This document shows, one piece after another, positions 41,246-50,594 of a stretch of DNA of 64,000 bases. The notes beneath the pieces were generated by a model. The model had not been told where the DNA came from and made no database searches. It was given only the letters and a program-made list of their open reading frames with translations. Origin of the DNA: Paenarthrobacter nitroguajacolicus (lineage in GTDB: Bacteria > Actinomycetota > Actinomycetes > Actinomycetales > Micrococcaceae); contig NZ_VNFK01000004.1 in NCBI RefSeq assembly GCF_007786235.1, positions 186,001-250,000 on the forward strand, in the 5' to 3' direction. The translations under genes and the position numbers were made by a program. Numbering within the stretch: the first letter of the stretch is position 1; each line of letters opens with the position of its first letter.

Positions 41246-42901
41246 GTGTCCCACCCGATCGACGTCGGATCAGTACTTGGCGGCCGCTACAAGGTCACGG
41301 CCAATGTGTTGACCTCGCATGACCAAGATCAGGTGCTCGACGGCGTGGACCAGGTCCTCAACCGTCCCGTGAGCATCCTGGTGGCCGGACCTGGGAACGC
41401 CGAACAGGTGGCGCAGAGCGCCCGTGAAGTGGCAACCGGGGAGCGCCCCGGACACGTCCAGATCTTGGACCTCGGCGTCAGCGACAACACCACCTACCTC
41501 ATCACCAACCACAGCACCGCTCCGGACCTCCTGGACCTCGTGGTGGCTACCAACCCGCCGTACATTGAGCCGTTCTTCACGGAAACGCTCGGCAGTGAGA
41601 TCTTTGGCCAACCGCGCACATATGAGCCGGAAACGTACGACGGGCTGTATGAGGACGACGAGCACGACGCCGAATACATCCAGTACGACGAAAACGGCTA
41701 CCCCATCCCGTCCGAGGACGACGCTGAGCCTGAAGCAGCTGGCTCCCAGCCCGGCCATGTGCCGCCCATGCCTTCCGCCAGCCCGTCGTCGTCCAAGAGC
41801 GGCATCGCCGGTAAGTTGGCCGCTGCCGCAGCGGGCGCGGGCGCAGCCGGTCTCGCAGCTGCCGCTGCGCTGAAGAACTCGGGTTCCAAGAATCACGACG
41901 CCGGTGCGGCCACCGGCGCTGGCGCCGCCGCTTCCGCCGGGGGAGCATCGCCTGCAGTGCCGGCCCAGCCACCTACCCAGGCCGTAGCTTCGCAGCCCAC
42001 CGCCGCGCCTGCCGCACCGGTCGAACCGCCGACGCAAGCAGTCACCTCGCAACCGGCGCCGGCCCGGGAGCCTGCCGACCCCAAGGTTTCGCTCTGGTCC
42101 GAAGAGGACTACGGCTTTGCTGGGGGAGGCGGCGCTGCTGCTGGCCGCAGTACCCCGGACGCAGGTTACGACCGCGCGCCAACCAGCTTCCCGGCGTCGG
42201 CCGCTGTCCAGGACGACTACCAGGATGAAGAGGTCTACGAGGACGAAGCTCCCGAAAAGGAGCCCCGTTCCTTGCGCTGGCTGGTGGGCGGCCTGCTCGC
42301 TGCTGTACTTGTAGTGGGCCTCGTCCTCGCCGTCACCAACCTTGGCAGCCTGTTGCCCAGCAACACTCCTGCAGCGACGCAGAACACCACGGCTCCGCAG
42401 TCCACCGGCACGGAAACCGAAGAGCCCGGGCCAACCCAGGCTCCGCCGCCCGCGGCACCGCCCGCAATCGAGGGGATCACGCGCCTCGGCGACTTCCCCT
42501 TCGCAGCTACCTACGACAAGGACCTCGTACGGGCCTTCGATGGCAATGCGGCCAGCTACTGGTCGGATATGGAATTCGCCACGGCAGACTGGGGTGGACT
42601 CTTCGTTGATATGCCGCTGGTCATCAAGCTCAAGGAGAAGACCGAGGTCAAGTCCATTGTGCTGAACCAGTTGGGCGGCTCCGGCGGCAGCATCAGCGTT
42701 TACACCAACGACCGTCCCGCCATGGACGGCGCGAAGCTGGTGGGCACCAACAGCTTCACCTCCCCGGAGCTGACCATGCCGCTCGCAGCGCCCACCCAGA
42801 CGCAGTACGTCATTGTGGTCATCAAGGCTCTTCCCAAGCTGGCTGCACCGAAGACCCGCTTCGGCTTCGGCCTGCGCCTGGCGGAAGTCACTGTCCAGTA
42901 G
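41246..42901 (+). CDS. Pseudokinase-like membrane protein with discoidin-like C-terminus (detached MviN-type domains)
   Basis: 551-residue protein. GTG start with CTAGGAGGAACAC before it. Residues 1-115 resemble only the N-lobe of a PknB-type kinase (VGSVLGGRYKVTANVLTSHD, RPVSILVAG), with no glycine loop, HRD or DFG motif, so it cannot be an active kinase. An acidic stretch (about 120-170) and long Ala/Pro linker follow. One transmembrane helix lies at about 345-365. An extracytoplasmic F5/8-type-C (discoidin-like) domain at about 405-550 starts GITRLGDFPFAATYDKDLVR. It directly follows murJ and likely corresponds to the regulatory half of mycobacterial MviN, which binds the FHA protein FhaA. 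This role here is inference. Confidence 0.8.
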   Translation: MSHPIDVGSVLGGRYKVTANVLTSHDQDQVLDGVDQVLNRPVSILVAGPGNAEQVAQSAREVATGERPGHVQILDLGVSDNTTYLITNHSTAPDLLDLVVATNPPYIEPFFTETLGSEIFGQPRTYEPETYDGLYEDDEHDAEYIQYDENGYPIPSEDDAEPEAAGSQPGHVPPMPSASPSSSKSGIAGKLAAAAAGAGAAGLAAAAALKNSGSKNHDAGAATGAGAAASAGGASPAVPAQPPTQAVASQPTAAPAAPVEPPTQAVTSQPAPAREPADPKVSLWSEEDYGFAGGGGAAAGRSTPDAGYDRAPTSFPASAAVQDDYQDEEVYEDEAPEKEPRSLRWLVGGLLAAVLVVGLVLAVTNLGSLLPSNTPAATQNTTAPQSTGTETEEPGPTQAPPPAAPPAIEGITRLGDFPFAATYDKDLVRAFDGNAASYWSDMEFATADWGGLFVDMPLVIKLKEKTEVKSIVLNQLGGSGGSISVYTNDRPAMDGAKLVGTNSFTSPELTMPLAAPTQTQYVIVVIKALPKLAAPKTRFGFGLRLAEVTVQ

Positions 42902-43014
42902 TACCCCTTCTGTGACCGTTGGGGCTGCCGGTCATTCGGGGTCCCCACTTCGATTCGGCGTGTCCGCAGACGGTACCCTGAATGTTGGTGGCTTTTAAGG
43001 TCCCCAACTCCAAC

Positions 43015-43040
43015 GGAATATTTGGGGCATTACAGGGGTT
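43015..43040 (+). promoter_or_regulatory. SigR/SigH-type promoter of trxBA
   Basis: GGAAT (43015-43019), 18 nt, GTT (43038-43040): an exact match to the oxidative-stress sigma factor consensus GGAAT-N18-GTT, 57 bp upstream of the trxB start. SigR in Streptomyces and SigH in mycobacteria drive trxBA from the same type of site. Confidence 0.75.
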
Positions 43041-43097
43041 GAGTCAGGTGGCTGCCCCGAAAGCCGCAGCATCGACTAAGGAAGAGGTTCACGCCAC

Positions 43098-44054
43098 GTG
43101 AGCATTGCAGAAAACAGCGCATCGCAGGTGCGTGACGTCATCATCGTAGGTTCAGGCCCGGCCGGCTACACAGCCGCCGTTTACACCGCCCGCGCCAACA
43201 TGAAGCCTCTGCTCATTGCCGGTTCCGTCACCGCTGGTGGCGAACTCATGAACACCACCGACGTGGAAAACTACCCGGGCTTCCCCGACGGCATCATGGG
43301 CCCGGACCTGATGGAGAACTTCGAGAAGCAGGCCGCCCGGTTCGGCACGGAGATCCAGTTTGAGGATGTCACCGAACTGGATCTCGACGGCGACATCAAG
43401 ACCGTCACCATCGGCACGGGGGAGACCTTCCAGGCGAAGGCCATCATCCTGTCCACGGGTTCGGCCTACCGCGAGCTTGGCTTGGCCAATGAAAAGCGCC
43501 TGTCAGGCCACGGCGTTAGCTGGTGTGCAACCTGCGACGGTTTCTTCTTCAAGGACCAGGACATCGCCGTTATTGGTGGTGGCGACTCCGCTATGGAGGA
43601 AGCACTGTTCCTGACCAAGTTCGCTAAGTCAGTAACTGTTATCCACCGCCGCGATACCCTGAAGGCTTCCAAGATCATGGGTGACCGCGCCCAGGCACAC
43701 GAGAAGATCAACTTCGTCTGGAACACGGCCGTTGAGGACGTCCTCGGTGAGGATAAGGTCACTGGACTGAAGCTGAAGAACCTGGTGGATGGCACTGAGT
43801 CCGAGCTCGCAGTCACCGGCGTTTTCGTGGCCATCGGCAACGACCCCCGCACGGATCTCATCAAGGGCAAGGTTGATCTGACCCCTGAGGGAACCATCGC
43901 CGTCGAGGGCCGCAGCTCCCGTACCAGTATTAAGGGTGTCTTCGCTGCCGGCGATGTCATCGATCCCACCTACCGCCAGGCCATCACGGCCTCGGGTTCC
44001 GGTTGTGTGGCTGCTCTCGATGTTGAGCACTACCTCGCAGACCTGCACTCCTAA
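43098..44054 (+). CDS. trxB: Thioredoxin reductase
   Basis: 318-residue NADPH- and FAD-dependent enzyme that reduces thioredoxin. FAD motif VIIVGSGPAGYTAAVYTARA. Redox-active centre SWCATCDGFFF (CATC). NADPH motif VIGGGDSAMEEALFL. Final FAD motif GVFAAGDVIDPTYRQAITAS. GTG start. Followed after 34 bp by trxA, forming the trxBA operon under the SigR-type promoter, so likely induced by disulfide stress. Confidence 0.97.
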   Translation: MSIAENSASQVRDVIIVGSGPAGYTAAVYTARANMKPLLIAGSVTAGGELMNTTDVENYPGFPDGIMGPDLMENFEKQAARFGTEIQFEDVTELDLDGDIKTVTIGTGETFQAKAIILSTGSAYRELGLANEKRLSGHGVSWCATCDGFFFKDQDIAVIGGGDSAMEEALFLTKFAKSVTVIHRRDTLKASKIMGDRAQAHEKINFVWNTAVEDVLGEDKVTGLKLKNLVDGTESELAVTGVFVAIGNDPRTDLIKGKVDLTPEGTIAVEGRSSRTSIKGVFAAGDVIDPTYRQAITASGSGCVAALDVEHYLADLHS

Positions 44055-44088
44055 GCTGCATCCAAGCAACCATACGAAGGGAAGAGTT

Positions 44089-44415
44089 ATGAGCAACGCA
44101 AAAGACGTAACTGACGCAAGCTTCAGCACGGATGTCCTGGCTTCAGAAAAGCCGGTCATCGTGGACTTCTGGGCAGAATGGTGCGGCCCCTGCCGCAAGC
44201 TCGGCCCCATCCTCGACGAGATCTCCGTTGAGTACAGCGAGAAGGTTGACGTCGTGAAACTCAACGTTGACGACAACCCTGCCATCGCAGCCGAATACGG
44301 CATCACGTCCATCCCGGCCGTGTACCTGTTCAGCGGGGGAGAAGTTAAGAGCACAGTCATCGGTGCCAAGCCGAAGCAGTTCTTCGAAAAGGAATTCGCG
44401 GACGTCCTGTCCTAG
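44089..44415 (+). CDS. trxA: Thioredoxin
   Basis: 108-residue cytoplasmic disulfide reductase. Active site VDFWAEWCGPCRKLGP with the classic WCGPC. cis-Pro region ITSIPAVYLF is present. The ATG at 44089 follows GAAGGGAAGAG; a longer frame running back into trxB was rejected. Co-transcribed with trxB. A strong terminator follows within 20 bp and marks the start of the gene-free region. Confidence 0.97.
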   Translation: MSNAKDVTDASFSTDVLASEKPVIVDFWAEWCGPCRKLGPILDEISVEYSEKVDVVKLNVDDNPAIAAEYGITSIPAVYLFSGGEVKSTVIGAKPKQFFEKEFADVLS

Positions 44416-44433
44416 TTCCACACTGATCACCTG

Positions 44434-44481
44434 AAACCGGCGGTTGCTGCTCCCGAGGGAGTGGGAACCGCCGGTTTTTTT
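44434..44481 (+). terminator. Rho-independent terminator of trxBA
   Basis: 12-bp perfect stem AAACCGGCGGTT / AACCGCCGGTTT, with an inner CTCCC-GGGAG hairpin in the loop, followed by seven T. Terminates trxBA at the left edge of the gene-free region. Confidence 0.92.
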
Positions 44482-44601
44482 GTTGTTTCTTAGTGAAATG
44501 AACGTCATCAGGTAGTTTTTCTACGTTTCGTTCTCTGAGCCGGTTTGTGGGACGTACTGCTGCTACGTTTCACTTCGCCTTACCTGGGGTAGGGGCGAAT
44601 C

Positions 44602-44794
44602 GTCCCTCTCTCACCTCCCACCCCCACTACCGTCGTCCCTCTCTCACCTCCCACCCCCATACCGTCGTCCCTCTCTCACCTCCCACCCCCATACCGCCGT
44701 CCCTCTCTCACCTCCCACCCCCATACCGCCGTCCCTCTCTCACCTCCCACCCCCATACCGCCGTCCCTCTCCCACCTCCCACCCCCATTACCCC
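44602..44794. repeat. Six tandem copies of a 32-bp pyrimidine-rich repeat
   Basis: Units begin with GTCCCTCTC at 44602, 44635, 44667, 44699, 44731 and 44763, so the period is 32 (one 33). Core GTCCCTCTCTCACCTCCCAC then CCCCATACCGCC. The last copy diverges (CCCACC, ATTACC). One strand is almost pure pyrimidine over long runs, so unusual structures such as triplex are possible. Not a CRISPR: there are no unique spacers. Confidence 0.9.
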
Positions 44795-44959
44795 GGCCGC
44801 CTCGGCTTGCTTTACAGATCCCCCTAGCTACTCGCGTGCCGCGTCTAACGTCTCACATGAGAACCTGTTCGAGAGAAACAACAGGAGCGCGGGGCGCGCT
44901 ATACGGCTTTCAATTGGTGGCGATAGTGCACACGCAAAGGTTCGCTAACGGTGCCTACG

Positions 44960-44975
44960 TGTTTCACGTGAAACA
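44960..44975. other. parS: parS site 1
   Basis: TGTTTCACGTGAAACA, perfect 16-bp palindrome matching the ParB consensus. First site after the tandem repeats. Confidence 0.95.
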
Positions 44976-46514
44976 CCTTAGGGATGCACGGCGCAGGGCT
45001 AGTTCTCCGACGAATTCCTGGCTGTCACCCGCTCGTTTCACACAGAACGTCGGCCTATGGCCAAGGTTGTCCGAAACCAGCTATTGACTTTCCATGCGAC
45101 GAAGCCATCGCCGACACTAAGACTGTCATCGCTGGAATCAGGCACCTAGGACTCTCGACGCATACGGGTGGTTGGCTGAGCTTTCACCACATCGATGCAG
45201 CTCCACTGTCGTCCAAAAGCGCTTGATGATCATAGGCTGCGGTCGCTTGAATGGACGCACTAAGCCCTATTCGGTGGAATCGTCACGACCTTTAGTAGTG
45301 CAAAGATCTGCGAGGCAGCAACGCCCTCGGACTTCTCAAGACCGCTATCGTTTCCTGCATGGCAACTGACTTCGCATGGTTAGCGACAGCCACTGCCGCT
45401 AAGCATGCGTTCATCTGGAGCTACCTGCGCAGACTGTTGGGAACTCACCAGCGAACCATGGGCCAGCCCATCCCACCGTTGACCGCCAATCGCGCGTATC
45501 GGAGGGAGAAATAGGGGCTCACTACGTGTGATTGTGCTTTCCTAACCCGACTTCTATCGCCGTGTTCCACCTAGCTGGCGGGCACACTGAAGATGAGTCG
45601 GTCCAACGATGCTCCCTTCTGACCGCCGGTCCACCCTTCTGACAACGCCTCTCGCTCTATCCGCCCAAATGAGGCCGTACAGGCCGAGGACATAGTCAGC
45701 AGGCCACGGTGGAGAATCATCTTAGGTCAACTAAACGGGTATCGATGCAATAGAACCCGGTTGGAGGCCTATACGTTTGCACTTCGTCAGCCGAAAAGAT
45801 GTAGTAGAGCCGCTCCGGCCAACGGGGTAACTACGCTAGGCCCTATGCCGGCTACTCCGAGGCTCGGCGTCAGTTCGTGACCCGGGCGCCGGTCTGGATC
45901 AGGCAAACGCGCACCAGTGCGACATACGGCAGTTCTAGCGGTCAGTGGCATCGGCCAGCGAGCCCAGGCGGTCTAGGTTTAAGGCATCGCTCCACGGGGC
46001 CAGTACGACCCGTAGATGCATCGTCTCAGCTCAACGCGGCGCCGCGACAGGCATAAACGTACGGCTCGCCTAGTTGAGAAGCACCCCACACGCCATCTGT
46101 ACACCGTGTGCTGGTGGGTAAGAGCAGCTATTTACACCGGCTAAACGAGTCGCCAGGGCTTCTTTTAGGCTGTCAGCCTGCGTCTGCACCGTGCCACCGT
46201 TCATGACCGCCTGGGCCAACGAGGCGGCAGTTGGGAATTTCTGCTACCCAGGTGGGTATCGTCTGTTGGCCGCGTTTCGCGGGTCGCCCACCGGAGACCC
46301 CTGCTCTAGCACAGCTATCTGTCGTTGCATCTGGGTGAGTTCGTATCAGACCTGATTTCCTAGCGACTTGTGCGGCGTAAGGGCAGTTTGTGGCTTCTCC
46401 TGCTCTGACGCTGGGCGTCCCAGGCAAGCAGCATCCTAAAACTTGGCTCGGAATATTGGCGTCGTCCTGATCTACAAAGAGCTTGACCGAACTGCAGCAA
46501 CCCGCTGTGGCTCA

Positions 46515-46530
46515 TGTTTCACGTGAAACA
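46515..46530. other. parS: parS site 2
   Basis: TGTTTCACGTGAAACA, perfect 16-bp palindrome in gene-free DNA. Confidence 0.95.
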
Positions 46531-46974
46531 CAGGTACCGAGACTAAGGTGCCCCCGGTTCTTCCCAACGTCGTACACCGAGGACTGTCTCATTTACATCC
46601 CTCGGCATCACCGGCCTGCCTCGTCGCGCGCCTAGTCGGAATACTGAGCGATTTACATGGGCTAAAGCCGCCCGAAACGTGAACGTGTCAGCTCCATGCG
46701 AGAGGTCCCTTATCGGACAAGGATCTGAGCCGGGGGAGCTGGCGCACCGACTAAGAGAGGAAGGCGTCTACGGCACCCCCACCGCGACCGAATGACGAAG
46801 GGAAATTCAAGTATCTATCCTCAGCGACAGTCTTCACGCCATTCGGCCATAGTGTCTTTGATGGCGGGCCCGCAACTTCGATTACGCCTTCCTGGCCTTG
46901 TTTCGCGTGTAAGGTCTCCACATCCTTTCCGATGCCAATTAGGCCTGTCGCTCGGGTCAGCACCGCTACTGCAG

Positions 46975-46990
46975 TGTTTCACGTGAAACG
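46975..46990. other. parS: parS site 3
   Basis: TGTTTCACGTGAAACG; the inner 14 bp are perfect. Confidence 0.95.
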
Positions 46991-47664
46991 GAACCGCCAA
47001 AGAGCATGCACCCCGTCCTAACCACCGGCTGGGGTCGCGAGCCCGATCAGCCAATGCGGCTGCACCCACACTACACGAGCTGAGAACACGGGGGAGCTGT
47101 CAGTCGAAACCACAGCCAAGCATGAGCCAGTACCCACGCTCAACGTGGGTGGAAGTCTCGTGAAAACAGAATGCTCCAATACCCCCTAACAGCCTGCTTC
47201 CTCAACGGAGGGGACTCATCCGTAAGTGGTATCTCAGCCCCGCACCCTTGGTCAGTGTGCCCGCGTCCTAATGACAGCAGACGCACATCGGAGTCCGGAA
47301 CTGGCATCTTTCCACCTTCCCATGATCATCAGAGCTCTTGCCGTCCGTCAGTGTCACGGGTCCACTGCATATCCGGCATACCCCGGATTGCACAATAGGA
47401 TGCGGAGACATCGGATCTATACCTACCAACCCGTTCGACGACAGCCCGCCGCCGAATCGGGATCTCCGCCTCGCAGTTTCGGGAACCTGGAAGAACAGCA
47501 GATGAACGATCATGCCTAGTCGCGAGGTGCAGTATTGGCTGTACCAGGGATGCGGTGTGATCCCACACTCGTGTCGGAACACCACTCATGAGCTCCGCGG
47601 GTCCAGGCATCTTCTTGGCCTCTGACCATATGGACATGGCTTGAGTCCGGCTTCGCATGACAAG

Positions 47665-47697
47665 TTTTGCACAACTTTATCCACAGGCTTATCCACT
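47665..47697 (+). other. DnaA-box cluster A, 12-bp phased
   Basis: TTATCCACA at 47677-47685 (perfect consensus) and TTATCCACT at 47689-47697 start exactly 12 bp apart in the same orientation. A degenerate TTTTGCACA at 47665-47673 keeps the same 12-bp step. About 290 bp left of cluster B. Confidence 0.75.
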
Positions 47698-47985
47698 GCT
47701 CATGAGACTGACCACAGCTCAGCGGATGGCCGGAGAGATTGAGCATCCTATATAGAGATTCAACATCTCAGTACTCGACATATAGGTGGGAGAGCCAGCA
47801 GCCCCCCTTAGCCTGCGAAGATCCCTATAAATCAATGAAATACAGGCGTTATGCGCTTCATCATGACTGGAAGATGCGTAGGGCACCCAGCGTGAAGTGG
47901 ATGGAGGTCCGGGCCAGTGGGACGCACATTCATCAGTGCCGACTATAGTCATCACCCCGCCCGTATCAAGCCGCAAGGAAGCTCT

Positions 47986-48042
47986 TTGTCCACAAAGTTA
48001 TCCCCACTGTTTTCCACAGGGATATCCACTGGGTTATCCACG
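47986..48042 (+). other. DnaA-box cluster B: five boxes at exact 12-bp steps
   Basis: TTGTCCACA (47986), TTATCCCCA (47998), TTTTCCACA (48010), ATATCCACT (48022) and TTATCCACG (48034) start exactly 12 bp apart, all in one orientation. TTGTCCACA is the preferred box in Streptomyces and mycobacteria. It lies 58 bp left of parS site 4 and about 10 kb from the dnaA-dnaN spacer. Such phasing favours cooperative DnaA filament assembly. Confidence 0.8.
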
Positions 48043-48099
48043 TCTCCGGTCCTTGAAGCTATTGGTCCCGGCGCCGAGTAGAGCGTCGCACTGCGGCTC

Positions 48100-48115
48100 C
48101 GTTTCACGTGAAACA
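48100..48115. other. parS: parS site 4
   Basis: CGTTTCACGTGAAACA; inner 14 bp perfect. 58 bp from the end of DnaA-box cluster B. Confidence 0.95.
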
Positions 48116-49346
48116 CTGCAGCCTTTGGTCGCCTTCGGATTTGCCGAATTTGGCGTTCAGGATCTGTCTCGACGGGCTGCCTGAGTCACGGTCACTGTCA
48201 CGAGCCGCAGCACAAACTAGCACCAACGACGATCTTCAAAGATGACATATCAACATCGGACCAATCGCCCACTGAACTTCAGTCTTTGAGTCCAATTCGC
48301 CATCTTGTACGTACGTAATACCAGCCCCTCGCTCATGAGATTCCGGTCTGGCGAGGATGGTTGGAATATGTGGCAGGCAGCCCGGTTTGGAGACAATGAA
48401 CAGACCATTCCAGGGTCACAGTGAGTCCGGAAGACGCCTACGGCAGAGTACCCGTGGTCAGCTGAGGCGTGCGTCCCACTGGATGCCTTCGTCACAGCCC
48501 GCTCAAACGGGTGTCGAGCCGCCCAGGCGATCGACATCCCCCGTATGTAGCCATGTCAAGGTCTAGGTGCGTTGCTCGTGCCTAGGAGGCTTTGCGCTGA
48601 CCACAGGGGACACCCACACGAGGTACGCATGCTCCAAATAGCTTCCACTACCATTTCACTGGCGACAGATCAGAAAGGCGCTCAGAACCGTCAACGCCTA
48701 GAGTGGACCTCGTGGTTCGTGCAGCCGCCGCTAATGCGAATATTGCAGCATCTTTGGAGAACCTGGAACCCTGTGGGTTGTACCGGTCACTATTGATGCG
48801 CCTTCCTTCAGGCCGCTAATGGTGCGTTGGGGGAGCGTGGTGCGCTGATCCTTCTCACCCGGGACTCCGTTTATCCCTTGGGATATATAGAGCGGAACGA
48901 AGCGCATAGTGCCGAACATAGAATCGGCCCGCTCGGTCCGCTCCGTCCGCACCCACGCCCACGCGAGTTCGAGGCCCATAAGCCCGACTAGTCGGCAACC
49001 GCCTGCATGAGGCAACCAGCAAGCCTGTTATCCGTATGCTGACGAGAACACGATCGCGGGCACAACTCAAGTACTTCGTGGACTGTCGGATGGTAACCAG
49101 GTTTTGGATGAATGGGCTGAGCTCTGCATGGATGCGCGTGCACGAATCACATCGGAGCCGCCTTCCCAATTCGCTGTCGCGCTCGTCCATTTACCTGGTC
49201 ACGGTCTCCTGGTGAAACCGAATCGGCAGTGAGGTGCCCGACTGATTCACAACCAAGATTAGGACGGTTCTCCCGCCTGCCCGTCACGGTCCCTAAGAGG
49301 TGCACTCGGCCCGTTTAGGTTTCATTACACTTGAGGGATCGGATGA

Positions 49347-49362
49347 TGTTTCACGTGAAACC
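49347..49362. other. parS: parS site 5
   Basis: TGTTTCACGTGAAACC; inner 14 bp perfect. Confidence 0.95.
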
Positions 49363-49432
49363 GTGCGCTGTGATCCTACCCTTTACACAGCCGGCTACTG
49401 GACCATTAGTCTATGTTGCTAACACCAAGATT

Positions 49433-49445
49433 CCCCCCCCCCCCC
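49433..49445. repeat. Homopolymer of 13 C
   Basis: Thirteen consecutive C residues in gene-free DNA between parS sites 5 and 6. The length may vary between cells or be a sequencing artefact. Confidence 0.85.
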
Positions 49446-49622
49446 GAATGGGGATCGTGTTGTTGCCCATAAATTTGTCTAGTGAATGCTGTCCTTTCGA
49501 GCATCGGCCGCTCATTACACTGCCTCATGTCCCTGCGGGCCCCATTCATATCGGTGTCCCCGACTCACTTCTCATTTCGAGACTGCCCATCTACCAGATT
49601 TGGGATGGTGAATCCTACTTCG

Positions 49623-49638
49623 TGTTTCACGTGAAACA
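49623..49638. other. parS: parS site 6
   Basis: TGTTTCACGTGAAACA, perfect 16-bp palindrome, 276 bp from site 5, the closest pair. Confidence 0.95.
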
Positions 49639-49655
49639 CCAACACGTAAGGGGTT

Positions 49656-49685
49656 GCCACGCCACGCCACGCCACGCCACGCCAC
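49656..49685. repeat. GCCAC microsatellite, six copies
   Basis: Six head-to-tail GCCAC units starting 17 bp after parS site 6. Not in a gene. Confidence 0.9.
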
Positions 49686-50071
49686 GCCGAGTATTGTTGA
49701 GTCCTCCACGCGATTAATACCCTAGCGATACAGGAATTGCTCTCGCCCGGGTTTCGGAGAACAAAAGCAGTTTACGATGACAATCACGGTCCATGGGGAA
49801 GCCCTCACCTCCAGAAAAATCCCTCTTGGGTGATGGAATTTACTTACAAGGCAATGTCTGTACCCGAGAGGCCCTACGGAGACTCCCTAGGGGGACTGCA
49901 ACGCAGCTGACATACCGCCGTGTGCACACCGGCGTGATCGAGCCGCGCTGATGGCCCATGACTACGTAATTTGGTGTAGTCCATAGAGTCGCACGGAAGG
50001 GAACGCGCTTCGGAGCTTAGCAGGTCACAACTTGCACGGAATCCGGCCGCTCAAAGGGAGCATCAGCGTCA

Positions 50072-50087
50072 TGTTTCACGTGAAACG
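50072..50087. other. parS: parS site 7
   Basis: TGTTTCACGTGAAACG; inner 14 bp perfect. Confidence 0.95.
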
Positions 50088-50578
50088 AAAATTCAAAAGG
50101 ATGCGGTGAGGGCGCGAGCAGTGCAGGGGAAGGGTTCGGGTGCCGCTAAACATTCAGTGAGTCAGTGTGTAAGTCGGAGAAAGCACATCTAGTCGCCAAC
50201 CCAGGCCAGACTTGCAGTTCATCTGGCAACAAGGTGAACAGAGGACGCCGAAGCCGGGGCGCACTGCATGTGGGTACCACTAGCACCAAATGCTCTATTC
50301 ATCGCATCGGGGTAACAACTCGTTCCCACCATGGACTCATAGAGTACATGTGAGGACCATCTCCGCTGTCGGCATCGCGTATCTGGAACAACTGATTAGC
50401 ACTAATGCATAGGGAGCGTACCCGAATCCAATGAAGTAGGGCTTCGGGACCGATTCGTATCAATGGCCGCCTAACACACCGGTCAACAAGCCACTAAACA
50501 ATAGGGCACCCACCAGATCGGGTCGACCTAGTTCAGCCGACCCGATAACAAGCCACTTTGAACAAGTAGGCCACATAC

Positions 50579-50594
50579 CGTTTCACGTGAAACA
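50579..50594. other. parS: parS site 8
   Basis: CGTTTCACGTGAAACA; inner 14 bp perfect. It lies 64 bp beyond the parB terminator. Confidence 0.95.

Noticed and set aside
44602..44794. CRISPR array
   Set aside because: Repeats are contiguous 32-bp units with no unique spacers and no cas genes nearby.
46899..46914. Degenerate ParB-like site GTTTCGCGTGTAAG
   Set aside because: Three mismatches to the 14-bp consensus, while all other sites are perfect.
44547..50353. Short frames in the gene-free block (for example 44547-44948, 47226-47519, 49331-49717)
   Set aside because: No family match, no convincing ribosome site, no coding bias; one simply reads through the tandem repeat and another through the poly-C and GCCAC tracts.
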